From assembly GCA_000711775.1 (NCBI GenBank), contig ARYC01017571.1, positions 1 to 64,000 on the forward strand: a DNA stretch of 64,000 nt, given 5' to 3'. Below are positions 31,075-44,057 of the stretch, in pieces; within the stretch, counting starts at the first letter, position 1; the number at the start of each line of letters is the position of its first letter. The stretch is from Oxytricha trifallax (taxonomy: Eukaryota > Ciliophora > Spirotrichea > Sporadotrichida > Oxytrichidae). Under the pieces are notes generated by a model. The model was not told where the DNA came from. It searched no databases and saw only the letters and a program-made list of their open reading frames with translations. Made by a program: the position numbers and the translations under genes.

Positions 31075-34000
31075 CACACTAGTTTTATATGAGATAATTA
31101 AAATTATTTTTTGTCTAATATTATTGATTATTTGTTCTCAAAACCCTATCTTAAACTCAAGTAAATTATGAGGATTTATTGATATAGAACTTTTCTTGAT
31201 ACTATATCTATTAATCTCACAGTAATATCGCTATTACTAACATAACTTTGCAATATACCGAATTTTTCTTGATTGTTTAATTTAACTATTTATGATTGCT
31301 ATTTGAATTGATTATTCGTGTTTATAACGATCGTCAACGAATTCAATTTGTTAGTTAAATCTTTAATATCTGAATTTGATTCAAAATTATCTGATTTCTT
31401 TTGAGTTTTAGGCCTTAATTGTACCTCTACCAAATCTTCTCCTAACTTTGAGATATTAATGATATATGAGTCAGCGATTTTTTTATCTTTAGTAAGCTCA
31501 TACCTCATTTCGTTATCACCAACATCATTCCACATTCCCTCTTGGTTTTCAAATTACTCCACTTATAAATGATTGTTATTCAAATCCATAACTGCTATGA
31601 TATTCTGAGCTAAGAACACTTCAAAGTCAGCTTGATCCAGTATTTCCAAAACTCCAATTTCCTTGCTGATTTAAGTCGCTGGACTGCGCAGTGCTTGGAT
31701 TGTGAAGGAATCTAAGTTAAAAGTCCAGCTTAATCTTGAGCAAGGCTCAATTAAGCAATAGCTGAGTTTCCAAGGGAATGATTATTCGTTAACTATGATT
31801 AAGAGTCTATTGTCTATATATTTTGCAAATAAGTCTTGGAAATTTTGCTTCTTATTCTTAATTTGTTCCTCTGTGTTTTCTATAATTACCTCTTAAGATT
31901 TTATAGGATTTTCAATCAAATTAATAACGTCAATACCTATTATTGAAGGGACATTTATTGCATTAGATTTCTTAGTGGATGGCTAATTGTATATATAAAC
32001 TATGTCTGGGTCATTTAATGCAAATATCTCTAGTGAATAAGCAATTTAAGCTTCTTCCTCTTTCTTCTCAATAATTAGATAAAGTTTTATGTCATAGGTG
32101 AATTCACTCATATCAATTTCCTAATTCATCACAAGCTTTTTCTCAATAAGTTTTGTTTCATTCTGATCCTTCTTATTGAGTTAATCCTCTCTTTTAGTGT
32201 AAGTACCCCCATATTAATTTTTGTAAAAGTTATCAATCATATCTTGAGTATTTGAAGAGTTTTCGATTATAACAGCCATATTTTCATGATCCAATCTTGA
32301 ATTATTCTTCAAAAATTCCACAAGTTTATCTTTGTTTTTATTACTTACCAAGCCTATGTTATTTTTGTATTCATAGGGATTTTGTGATATCAACATGGAT
32401 AAGGACTTTTGGTTTAAGTGAGTAGAATAAACTTGCTTAGACTAATCTATGACTTCAATGTAAATTTAATCATAATCTAGAGTGTCTTCTATTAAAGCTT
32501 CCAAATTCGTTGTCTACCTTTCAAACATTTTCTTAAGCATTGATTGCTTCTTTCTTGGACTAGGATAAAAGGTTGAATATAAAATAGCATAATCAAAAAA
32601 TCATTTTTCTCATTTTTGAACAAAAAGTACACCTTAAAATCATAGTACAGTCCTTTAATGTATGCATAGCTTGCGAATTATTGACATCTATTTTCATTCA
32701 ATAAATGATCTCTGTTTTCTTAGATTTCCTTGCATCTAATTTCAGCTTATACCTTGTCCACACTACCATTTGACATAGTATTTGAGTCTACGCTAAATGC
32801 CTATCTTCTTTGCTCAAGTATCAAAGATATAGGTACAGCTTCATTCTCTACTTTCAAGTGATAAGTTTAGTTCTCACTTAAAACATAGAGTCTTTCCATC
32901 ATTTAATCAAGCATTTTAATTTGCTGTGAAAAAGTAAGTTAATCACTCTCACTTCCAAATAGGTCTTCCATACTCACTTAAGAAGCAATTGACATTTTCT
33001 AAGAGTCTTTGTATAAAAAGACTTCTACAGATATTATATCTCGCTTTTAGAAGAATGAAATTATTGATTGTTGTTCTTGTTCTTCTTATTTCTCAAACAT
33101 ACACCTTACTATATAGACGTTTCTATATAGGAGTATTGAAAAACAAACTATTATAAAATATAATTCCTTTCTCATTCTTTTGTAATAATTAATTCCCTAT
33201 GTTTTAAGAATCATCAAGAATTTTGAAAACAGGCTTTGCTAATTAAACGACTCTTTATGCAAGTTCTGTATTTGTTAAAACTTAAGTTTGTCCTATTCTC
33301 TTTCTTGAAGGTGGCTATGATAGCTGTTCAATGACTGAATTCTAAAAGTATAATTTACATAATTATATAATGATAAAAGTTATCACTTGGTTAGAAGTCA
33401 TCAAGATTCTTCATAAACTGTTGTTCTTATTAATGAGCAAAACTAGCCATTAATACCTCATTGCTAGGAATATTTGAGGCAAAAGTTAAGTCATAAATTA
33501 AACTTCTAAAATCTTCCTTTTAAATAAGATCTAACCCAGCATTTTTTTCTAACTTGCAATAAGCAGAATTTGACTTTTTAACCAAGAAAAACTCTTTGCT
33601 TTCCAAATCTTTGAGGTTATGAATCTTCACAAACATGCCATCTTTTTGGAATTTCTCAATTGAGATTAATACTGTTTTACTATCAGATATTTTCAAGCAT
33701 TCTGAATGAATCAAAAAGCTTCCATCATAAGCCTGCTAAAATAATGCCATTTAAAGTCTCACTTTTGATATTATTTCCTCGAAGCTGATAACCATAGACT
33801 ATGAGTTCTTTCCATATTAAATCATTACTTTGAATTCAAGATGTTTTCCCACTCTTTGATTTTCACAATAAGCTGTTATTAAGCTTTCATTTAAAAAGGA
33901 ATGAATAGGGTCTGTTTGACAACTTGAATCATTTTTAAATTGAGATTGATATTCTGGCTTAACATGATTCGATTTACTTTCAATCACTTGCTTAATTTTC

Positions 34001-37000
34001 TCATCTCTAATATACAGATTTCTGTAGTTTACTCCCAGTGAAAAATTATCAATCTTTGTGTGTTGGCTTACATTTGAAAAAGCTTTTTATTTTTGCTATT
34101 AATCTAGTATATTAAAATGGGGAAATTGTAAAAATAAAATTCAAATTCAAATTATACTTATATAAGCAGTCAAAAATATGCAAGGGGTTTAAATAGAATT
34201 TTATATAGTAAGTATCCAAAAATGTCTGTATAAAATGGCCGTTACTATGCCCCAACTTCAAAAAAAAGTTGAAACTTCGAATCCTGCTTTGGAAATTCTT
34301 TTATTTTTGTTTTAAAATAAATTGAAAATAATATTGGAACTAAAAATAAAAGAATTTCCTAAGCAGGATTCGAACTTTCCAGTTTTTTGTTGAATTTGGT
34401 AAAGGCCATTTCATACAGACATTTTTGGTTACTTACTATATCAAAATCTATTTAAATTCCTTGCATATTTTTGACTGTTTATATAAGTATAATTTGAATT
34501 TTATTTATACAATTTTCCCATTTTGAATATACTAGATTAATAATGAAACAGCCCATTAAAGAACACTTTGTGTTCACACCCTAAAACCCTTATACCCTAA
34601 TCCTTTGTAATAATGACTAAGTTTGCAACCATAATGTCAAGCAACTCTTTGGGTTCATTTCTCATTAGTAAGTCATTCTTTCCTTCAGTTAATTCAAACA
34701 AATCTCTCTCACTTAAGTCAAGAATGTATTCTTCTCCATTATGGAAATTCATAGCTATCAATTTAAAAGCCAATGCATCACTAGTGTTTTTAAATTTAAT
34801 TAATAGAATAGCAAATTAGATTAAGTGTGTCTGAGAACACTCAAAAGATAATCTTCTTCTTAGATCTACAGAATATTAAACTCTTTAATTTGATTTACCT
34901 TTATTCCTTTCTTAAATATAAAATGATAATCACTAATCAATTATCTTGAATTGATTCCAGTTTAACCAAGGTTGATAAACGTTGTATTATAAAGCTAAAT
35001 TAAAACTAATCTTAAATTTTTATTTACTAATGTAAAGAGGATCTAAATCATAGAGTAAACACGATCCATCTCTTATTTAGTTCTTTAACATCTTAAAGTA
35101 CTAATCAAAGTCTACAAATAAAATGAAAATAAATATTTTAGGATTTCATACTTTCTTAGTCATCAATAATTTCAATAATTAGCTTGACAACCAAAACACT
35201 CTCCTTCTGCGTTCTATTAACTCCTTTCCCAGCCAATTCAAGTTCGTATCTTTCTTCTTAAGTACTTAAAAATCTGAACTTGTTTTTATCTAGCTTCAGG
35301 CACTTATTTAAGTAGTATTTCAGCTAAATTAATGTTTAATTAATGGAAATTAATAAATTAGTTAAGTATAATTACCATGGATTCATTTATCATTGACATG
35401 TTTGAATTAGAACTTTCTAGAGCTATTCCAAAAATATTCCTTTAAGATGTCTTTAGGTTATTTTAAAAACAATTAAAATTAAGATAATAAGATCAAATAT
35501 AATTCTCAAAATTTATATAGTAGCAATAATATAGGATTGCACGTTTTCTTTGTAATTATCATGTATCTCATCTTTGACTTTAAGTTATTGATCAAAATTT
35601 TAAATATTGTCTATGATTTACATCATTTCTTCTCTTAAACTTTTGATTTCAATCTCTAATGACTCCCTTGAATATTTATGCTCCTTAATTTTAGTTTTAT
35701 AGTCCTCAATTCTTTGCAATAATTAATTTTCTCTTTGTTACACTCCCGTCTTGGTTTTTTCAATATCGATTTTATTTTTCTCCTCTAATAACATAAACTA
35801 CTTTGTTCTTTCTTATGTCAATTCATCGATTTATTCCTCGAGAGAAACAATTTTGCTTGCTAATTAAAGCTGGAGATCCTTGGACTTTTGCTTATACTCT
35901 TGTAACGAAAGTTTTAGTTATTCAATTTCATTTTAAGCTTACTATAGCGCATCTAATTTTTACTTCCTAGCTGATTTCTTGCCCAATCGAGAACTGCTTT
36001 CTAGTAAATTCTCTTAATCTTATAAGCCAAGAATATTAAACTGTGAACCTGAGAGATTTTATTTGCTTAAGTTAGAAATTTTCAAATTAGGAGTGATTAA
36101 TCCTGGAGCCATACTTTTATGCTTTAGCTCTCGTTTTTGGTTTTACGTTTTATCTGATTAATCAAAATCTTGGATGTTGTATTACTCAGTTCTTTATTCT
36201 AGATTTGGAGTTTTCGCTGGTGCTGAAAAATTTCCAACTATGTTTTATTAATTAGCTTAATTTGTATTGTTTTGGTTTTTATGCTTATTAATTGGAGATA
36301 TAGTCGGACTGCTTGAAGCCACATCATCATCCTCATCTATGTATGAAGCGACATTTTTGTTAAATCCCTTTCTTGACTAGTTAGGTACTACATTATCTTA
36401 AGTCTGATTATTAAACGTTTCTAATTGAATCTTCAAGTGCTCATTTTCTGAAGTTAATTTTGAAATTTAATCTTCAATCATATTCCTCGTTGTTACTAAA
36501 AACTTTTGCATTATTTCATGTTCAACATTTAGATCAAATTACTAGTAACATATAAAAATAAATCTGATTTTTCAGATGCTTAATTCATTAAGTTATCAAA
36601 ATCTAATGGTAGTTAAATTTCCTCCGCATTAAAATGACTAAAATTGAATATCTCTGCTACTATTTTAATAAGGGCGCTAGAAACTTCAATAGGGCAGTAT
36701 ACCAAGAAGTAGTTTTCATCTCTATTTTGCGATTGATCTTACTATGAATCTTGTTGCATAAATTTAGAAAGCTGTAATCCGCTAACTAAAATGAAATAAA
36801 ATTAAACAGGTTGAATGTGATTCTGTTGAGACTGTTTATGTTCAGTGTAAACTTTCTTAATCTCCAATGTTTAGTTTTTAACTATATTCGAATCATGAGT
36901 TAAATCCTATTGTTAAATTTCTTCTTAAGCGATTTACTGACTAATTTTGTCCAGATCATTCTATTCTTCATTAATTTCATGAGGTCTCATTTGAGTCATT

Positions 37001-40000
37001 GTAAAATCAGTTTATATATTATCCTTTAAATTTCTTTCTTGTTCTACAATCATTTATAACAGTTCTTCAATTTTCAAGAATGAAACGATCTATAGGGAAT
37101 TTGATAGAGAGTTTAAGCCAATCTACAGCATTGCCTTAGATTAAGCTACAGCTTTCTTTATGCTAATTAGATAGTCTTAATTGGCAGGATTTTACTCAGC
37201 TGCCTTTACCTCTAAACTATCTGACTCCTCAGTAAGTTACTTCTTTGATTTTTAAAGATCCTCAATTAAGAAGTTCTTCTATCTTAGTAAGTTCTGAGTT
37301 GACTCTTTCACAAATTGTAGCTTTAAGTCTTAAATGCTTAGCTGTTTAGTTTGCACTGATATTAAATTTTCAAGGTTTTCAATTCTTTACTGGAGTTCAT
37401 TGGAAGTATCATATTGAAGTTGATTGGCTTATTTTAATCGAGTTTATACTTCACTTAACAGTTTTTAGGTTTCCTGCTCTTTCAAAATTGCGTCCTCTTT
37501 ATAGCCACTAAATTCAGAACTTAACTTTTCATTTTCTAATTTTAGTTGAGATATCCTCTCTAATTAGTTTCCATTTTCTCTAGTGAGATCTTCCTTATCA
37601 TTTTCAAGTTGTTTAAATCTGGCTTTAAACTCTACTTAAAGTTGTTTTTGGAACTTTTCTTGTTCAGTCTGGAGTCTTGTATCAAACTTCTTCTCATTCA
37701 TCTCTATCAAATTCTTCAAAATAACTATTTCACTCTTAAGCTTAATAATTATTTCTTCCTTCTCTACCATAACTGTAGTTACCTTCTTTTCTAAATGAGA
37801 TATCAATTTTTCCTTACTTTCCAGTTTGCTTTCAAGCTTTGTGTTTTTGATTCGAAGTGTCTTGTTTTCAATTTGTACTTTGTTAAAGAGTTCTTGAATT
37901 TTTACGAAATGATCGACATTATCGTTAAATTTGGATTCTTAATCTTTTTAAATAGCTGCTTTCATGATTAAAAGCTCGGACTCTAACTTCTTATTCATGG
38001 CTTCCAACCCTTTAAGTTTTTCATCTTGGAAGTTTAAGTTCAACTAGAGATTTTAATGTCTGGTTGGAGAAACATCAATGTCAGCTGGATCTGACTATGA
38101 ATTTACTTCATTAGCGAGGGATTAATTTATATTTGGTGGCTCAAGCATACTCTCTAAATCTTAGATATTTTTCAATCTGAAGTTCAGACTTTCACACTCC
38201 TCAGATTTTCTTTCAAATTGTTAAGTCAAAGATTTTAATTGCTTTGTTAAGTCTTGATTCTTTTTCTTTTGAGTCTCTATAAATTAAAACTTTAATTATT
38301 TATAAAGGTAAAAAATATACTATAAAATACATAAAATTAAATTTTGTCTATAATATGATTTACAGATAATCTTTTATTTGGATATGTTTTTTACCCAAAC
38401 ACCATTTTAATTCATGATAAAAATATAGTATTTTTTTTATATCAAGTAAAATTTCTATAGAATAAACCTTAATGAAATCCAATTTTATCTATATATATAT
38501 ATATTATAATAATCTTATTTTATTTTTTAAGGGTTTAAATTACAAAGCTTCAGTATATTTTCTATCAATGTCTATTCTTTGCAGAAATATTTCTTCTTTC
38601 TCTTATTTCAATAGCTTGATTTAATTTTCATTTTAGACTTTTAAATCTTCAAGCTCTCCCAGCTTAGTAATATGTCCTGTGAAGTACTCAACTGAGTCGA
38701 TAAGAACTTTGTTACGATTTTGCAATTCACAAATGTAACTCATGAAATCTTCACAGGATTCCGTTCTTATACCTGTAGCAAGATGCTGGAGCTTATTCCT
38801 CACTTAATCGTTGTATTGCATGACATAATTTTCGATAATCATCTACAAGTTTATATATATAACAAAATAATAAATCATACATAGAGAGAATCGATGAAAG
38901 AGTCAAGTTGTTCTGTTGAATCTAAATCTTAAGGTCTTAAAGTTGACAAACCAATTTATTTGCTTGTTATTTCTTAAAGCTGCTGTAGAACTTCAAGAGG
39001 TTAAGCATCTTATATATTAAAAAAAGTTTAATTAATATCTCGAACCTGGAATTAGTTCACATTGGATTTCTCCCAAGCCTAACCACCAGGCATGCCTTAT
39101 CTTTGCTTAATTCTTGAATTTGATTTAGAACCTGCTATTAGATATTATCTGCTTCCATTATTCGATCCAGCTCTTAGCCTTTGCTGTCTAAAATTTGGGA
39201 TAGCTAAAGACGGCTATTAGGATTATGTTCCAGGAGGCATAGTGTTATCTCCTTAACTAAGCACTTTTAACCCGCCAATCATATCAAACTTTGGAGTTTA
39301 GCTTAATGAAGTAAACATCTTTTTATCTTTAAGAAAGTTTAATACAAAACTAAAAGCTTACCATTTACTGCTTGAAGTGTTGAAAGATTTAAACCGTTTC
39401 TGTTTGAAGTCATTTAAATGAGTTAGAAAGAATCATAGTCAACTGCTTATGGGACTGTGATATTATTAATGTTTTTCTTGGGAGTTACTGGAGTTGATTT
39501 CCTTCTCATATAATCAGAGGGACTTCTCTTTCTAAGCAAACTCTGACCTCCCTTGATTGCTTGTTCCACAATCAAAGATCTCTATGAAATTTCTTAATTT
39601 ATCATAGGTGGCAATTAGAGATCTTTTTGCATAGTTTAATTCATTTTATTTAGACCTCCTCCTTTCTCTGATTATGCTGGAAGTCTCTAAGAATGATAAC
39701 TGTTATTCAGCAGTGATCTATAGTTCTAAGTGGAGGGAGGCTAAATACTATCTGCTAGCAATTTCTTGTCATAATCATTGAATGATTATTGAAGCTGCTA
39801 CTATTGTTATTACAACTTTTGCTCGATGGATGTTTGTTACACTATTTACTGTAACTTTTTTCTGTTCTAAAGTTCTTTGAGAGATCTTAATGAACTCTGT
39901 CTCATTTCTAGTCCCTAAAAGTATAAAATTAAGTAATTCAAATACATTTTAGGATTTGGCTTCTGCAAGCTGATCTTAATGGTTTGCAGATGAAACTCTA

Positions 40001-40017
40001 CTTTTATTGTCTTGCAT
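31075..40017 (-). CDS. Giant coiled-coil protein, germline-interrupted
   Basis: Start ATG at 40017 (Met-Gln-Asp-Asn-Lys-Ser). An N-terminal low-complexity part (Gln-, Ser-rich, 40017-39000) is followed by a helical domain (about 38850-38520). A very long heptad-like coiled coil then spans about 38290-36860 and 36500-35540. A second type of region follows (35450-31280): repeated globular segments of mixed beta character, with blocks such as EERYELELAGKG near 35250, MRYELTKDKK near 31490 and EEYILDLSERDL near 34720. Short GT-AG introns are present (e.g. after 40000 and near 35130). Pointer-flanked IESs lie at 32571-32639 and 34104-34541. The length and architecture suggest a structural or centrosome/basal-body-type protein; that is inference. 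It probably continues into 31074-28310. Internal exon borders are approximate. Confidence 0.65.
32571..32639. other. 69-bp IES with TAAAA pointer
   Basis: TAAAA at 32566-32570 and 32635-32639. On the minus strand, removal joins Tyr-Tyr-Asp-Phe to Tyr-Pro-Ser-Pro-Arg-Lys and moves to the frame that stays open to 31075. No intron boundaries give the same frame. Confidence 0.6.
34104..34541. mobile_element. 438-bp foldback acting as an IES (pointer ATTAAT)
   Basis: ATTAAT occurs at 34098-34103 and 34536-34541. The insert is a foldback with arms of about 200 bp pairing almost throughout, separated by a short loop near 34315-34345. Removal with one pointer restores the giant gene's frame (Phe-His-Tyr-Gln-Gln-Gln-Lys). 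The inner arms include GCAGGATTCGAAC, whose complement resembles a tRNA B-box (GTTCGAATCC), hinting that the arms may descend from a Pol III-transcribed sequence. Confidence 0.8.
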
Positions 40018-40433
40018 TATTTTTAATTTTAAATAATTATGAATTCTATAATCCTTTTAAGCAATTGTCTAATGATCAATATCAAATGTATAATGAAAAT
40101 ACAAAGAAAATTAGGAATGCAATTATTTACTAAAAATTTCCATATTTTATTGCTTTAATTGATGTGTTTATATAAAATCCCTTGATTATATTTAAACTGG
40201 AAAAAAAGGGGTAAAAATAGAAAAATAAATAAATCACAGATAAAAATCCTTTTTAGTCATTTATTTAGAAATTTTTGTTATTTTTTTGGCTAAATTTTTA
40301 AAAGATAGTCATAAATTAATTTTAATTGGTAGAGATAGTTTTCGTTTTAAAGTTTAATGATACTACTTATTTTTAAAATTTCTCGAATTAAATTTAATTT
40401 CTGATCAGTTATTGTTCTAAATCAATATTTTAT

Positions 40434-40852
40434 TGTAGGAATACATATGAATTTGTAAAATTAAATTATAAATATATAAATAGATGTTTAAACTAATGAC
40501 AATTAACTTTCTGATATCCTGAAAAAATAATTTACTTGTTTGATAGAAAATTCAAAATCAGCAAGACTTTCCAACAAGCGGTACCTTTTTATCGCATTCC
40601 AGGAGCGAGATAAATCGATTTTAATTTTGGCATCAAATTCATCTAGACAAATCACCATAAATTAAGATCAATTTATTTCGCTCCTGGAATGCGATAAAAA
40701 GGTACCGCTTGTAGAAAAGTCTTGCTGATTTTGAATTTTCTATCGAACAAGTACAATTTTGTCGAGGTTTCCAAAAAGTTAACTGTCAATAGTTTGAACA
40801 TCTATTTATATATTTATAATTTAATTTTACAAATTCAAATGTATTCCTACAT
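40434..40852. repeat. 419-bp foldback just upstream of the giant gene
   Basis: Inverted arms of about 180 bp, from TGTAGGAATACAT to ATGTATTCCTACA, with a central loop near 40612-40680. The inner 75 bp of each arm is nearly perfect (CAAGCGGTACCTTTTTATCGCATTCCAGGAGCGA-type block at 40574-40607 and its complement near 40676-40710). The outer parts carry several substitutions and small indels. No ORF. It lies about 420 bp upstream of the ATG at 40017, in intergenic DNA. Confidence 0.8.
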
Positions 40853-41287
40853 TCTAATTATTTCTATTTCAATTATGAAGCTTGATCTGTTTATTCTTAG
40901 CCCCTTATTTCCAGTCTTAAAATCAATCAAGTGGTTTTATATTGGCATTTATAATCTAGTTATTTATCACATTCTATTATTATCATAATCCTCATTATCT
41001 AGCGATTCACTTGGAATATATTGCTAACTCCTTGGATTTACATTTGCATCTTTTTATTATTACTATTATTTTTAATTGCTAGCATCTCCATTATTATTAA
41101 AAAATGATTTCATTCAATAAAGATTTTTAATTTAAATATTAGTGATACTCAAAATTATTTATTAGGATTTAATTAAAATAAAAGAGTTGATTTATGCAAT
41201 CTAAATAAACTTATTTTCCTTGCATTAATATTAGATTGCTAAATGTCTCAATAAAACTAATTTATTTTTGAATGATCACGATAAATC

Positions 41288-42874
41288 TCAAAAATTGCCA
41301 ACAACCAAGATAAATTTTAATTAATTGCCTATAATATATTTCATAAATTAATTCATTTTAATAGTATTTTTCCTTCCTTGTTTTTTAGAGGTGCAGCATC
41401 CGAAAATACTTAAGAAGCCACCTCCCCCATTATTTTATTTGTTTTATGCTTGAGGTTTTTAAATGCCCTACCCCCTATTATTTTATTGATTTTATCGCAC
41501 TTAATCTGTATCAAAAACTGGTACGTCACTCCCATTATTAAGCTAATATTGATTCTTAACGCCATTATTCCAAGACTTAAGAAAATAAAAATATTCTAAT
41601 TTTGTTTATAGATTGAGTTGCAAGACAATTTAAAAACAAATAATACGAGCAATATTATTGGCAGGTCTATTATTTGTATTTTGATTTTTGTTAGGAGTGT
41701 TTCTCATGGAATTCCTATAGATTTGTTCTTCGATTCTTCTCTGTTCCTAGACCTGCCTCTGCTGCTTCTCCATCTCCCTTAGTTCTTTCTCCTGCATTCT
41801 TCTTGCAAATTATTCATCATCGACTGCTCCTCCCGCTCTGCCAATCATGTGATCGTCACTATTATGATCTTCTTCGAAAGCTGACCGCATATTTTGACGT
41901 TGTTGTCGTTCATGCTAGCGCATCACTTCTTCGTCGATGTGCCCATTCAATAGATACTCAATTATCAGTTCTTTATTACCATCTATGCAAAATTATCAGT
42001 TATGCTGCAATAAATATCATAGGAAAGTAACAAAAGGAATCGTCACTTTTATGAATTTCACTTACGTAGCTAGTCAAAGACGTCAGATAAAGCTGCTAGG
42101 TCCTTATCACCTCCAACAATAGCTACTATTTCCTCTAATCTATGAATAAATGATTAGAACATGTTAAAATTAAGAATCACTTACTCTTTTCTCTTTCTAG
42201 GATCTATGTTAAGATTATCAGAAGCATTATTATTGTCGTTCACTGGGAAATCACTAGATCAAAACAAAATTAGTCATCAAATTATACGAATATCAGAATA
42301 TTATGCCAGATATTATCAAGAGAATTAGGTAGGTTATTGCAATTTAAATATCACTTACTTGATGTTCATATCTTCTTATTTGCCATTTGCGTCAATAAAT
42401 ACTTTATAAATTTAAATATATATTTATTTGTCAATTACCCCAAAACCCCCCAAGTAATATAATAAAAATGAAATAAATACTCTATTATTCTATTGTTGAT
42501 TTGCATTGCTTGCTCTATCAGTCTTGTCCTTGTATTTGTCGTGGAATATGTTTTTGTTTTTGAAATCAGTGTCTTTGAGTGCCTCCCCCAGATTCAGCCC
42601 TTCCTCTCTGTCTGACCCCAAATCATCATTGAAAGAATCGTCGTTCATACTGTCACTTCCATTTGCTTGTTTGTCGTTATGTTCAATGTCACTCTCCGAA
42701 AGATTAATTAAAAATTGTATAAATTGATGTAACACTAGAAAACTAATGTGTAAATATGAGGTGATATAAATATATTAGATTGATCTCCTATTGAAGTTGC
42801 TATTGCTGAGACTATTATTGCTGTTTTTTCTAGTCTCTATGATATTTGTTATTTATTCCGTTGTGACTCTCCAT
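41288..42874 (-). CDS. Gln/Asn-rich protein with possible CUE/UBA-like segment
   Basis: ATG at 42874 (Met-Glu-Ser-His-Asn-Gly), stop TGA 41288-41290. The order is a Gln tract, then an acidic Asp/Asn region (about 42700-42490), then an IES (42404-42481). Next comes a segment reading LEEIVAIVGGDKDLAALSDV and ELIIEYLLNGHIDEE (about 42135-41930), which resembles CUE/UBA ubiquitin-binding helices. It is followed by a charged helix with repeated Gln/Arg/Glu (about 41870-41720), and a Gly-rich tail with GGGGFLSIFGCC near 41395. GT-AG introns are visible around 42130-42190 and 41970-42065. The ubiquitin link is inference from the pattern. Part of 41680-41590 may be another intron or IES. Confidence 0.6.
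42404..42481. other. 78-bp IES with 10-bp pointer AATAAATACT and a telomere-like core
   Basis: AATAAATACT at 42394-42403 and 42472-42481. Removing one unit joins Asn-Arg-Val-Phe-Ile to Asp-Ala-Asn-Gly-Lys on the minus strand. The insert contains CCCCAAAACCCCCC, a near-telomeric motif, in otherwise AT-rich sequence. Confidence 0.8.
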
Positions 42875-43100
42875 TAAAATTTATTAATAAAATTACGATA
42901 ATCTTATTCCTCATACCATCAAAGTATAAAGCTAAATACTAAGCATTAAAGTATATAACTAGATTTACATTTATTAAATATTAATGCCAAGCGAATATTG
43001 CATAATTATCTAGTAAGCGGGAATATTATTTCTTTCATGAATTAATAAACAAATATTTAACCATAAATATGTTTATATTTGTATTTGGGGATAATAAATA

Positions 43101-43878
43101 ATGGCTGAATAAATAAACACTACTTCAACAGGCAAAAGACAGAGAGTTGACTCAATTATTTCAGGTGCACTCAGTGAATCAGCTGGGTTTAAACGCATGA
43201 GGACTGGTGATGTGACATGGGGTAAAATTGATAAGATTATATCAAAGCCTTCCACTTAATTAATTCTTTTCGAAGTCCCTAAAGGAGTAAGTAGAAGTCA
43301 GCATTATTTATTTATCTGTGTTTAGTTCAATATAAGTGATCTTAATAATCTCAAGGAGTATTTAATTGTTTAAGTTAGTAAATAAAATAGATCAAATTCT
43401 TAATTTTATTTGTCTTTTAAATTTTAAGGAGCCATTAAACCTGAAAAAGAGATTAGAAAAGTCGCAATAAAAAGGGCAGCTATATGTGAAGACCGAACTT
43501 AGTTCATCAAATGAAGAAAACGCTTCACACAAGAATTTAATGATTGGAATTGAGAGTTTAAAGGAAGGCTCTGATTCAGCTTCATAATTTTCTGGAGGTG
43601 CTCATATCACTTAATTGCTCACACTTTTACCTCAAACTAAAGACGACAGCGAGGGAAATTTGAAGGTTTCCAAGGGTATTTCAGGGTATGTTAAGGTTAC
43701 TAGCTCTGTTATTAATAAGCAGATTGATGCTCCTCATGCTAAAAATGTTATTCGTGCTCAACCTGTAAGTATAGATCATTTTTAATAAAATATTTAAAAT
43801 TAGAAACGATCTGCCTTGACTTAAGTTTCAAATTTGGAAGCAGGTGAAAAGAAAAGCGAAAAGAAGGCAAAGAAGTGA
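43101..43878 (+). CDS. Small Lys-tailed protein, possible RNA polymerase I RPA34-like subunit
   Basis: ATG 43101 (Met-Ala-Glu-Gln), stop TGA 43876-43878. Two or three GT-AG introns lie between 43288 and 43429 and one at about 43767-43803, each with GTAAG/GTAAGT and a pyrimidine-rich 3' end. The protein is about 220 residues. It has an early QLILFEVPKG strand, a middle segment with Gly-Tyr-Val-Lys-Val, and a Lys/Glu-rich tail (EKKSEKKAKK). The short beta domain and basic tail recall the Pol I subunit RPA34/PAF49, but the identity is weak and rests on pattern only. It is upstream of and in the same direction as VPS35, 180 bp apart. Confidence 0.5.
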
Positions 43879-44057
43879 CAAGATAAGTGATTTTATGACT
43901 TGGAGTTCTCTAACTTAGATTATTTATTCATTAATTAAAAACAGAAAAATTATTCAGTAATCAAGTTTATTTATTTGTTAAGTACTCTTTTAATTATTTC
44001 TGTGATTTTGATAATTATGAGTTTGTTAATAATAATTATAACTTTAAATTAATATTC

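Noticed and set aside
34340-34375. tRNA gene suggested by a GGATTCGAAC motif
   Set aside because: No acceptor stem, D arm or anticodon arm can be drawn around it; only a B-box-like motif remains, inside a foldback arm.
41390-41480. Imperfect direct repeat around CCTCCCCCATTATTTTATT and CTACCCCCTATTATTTTATT
   Set aside because: It falls within coding for a Gln/Asn/Gly-rich tail of the 41288-42874 gene and is explained by low-complexity codons rather than a mobile element.
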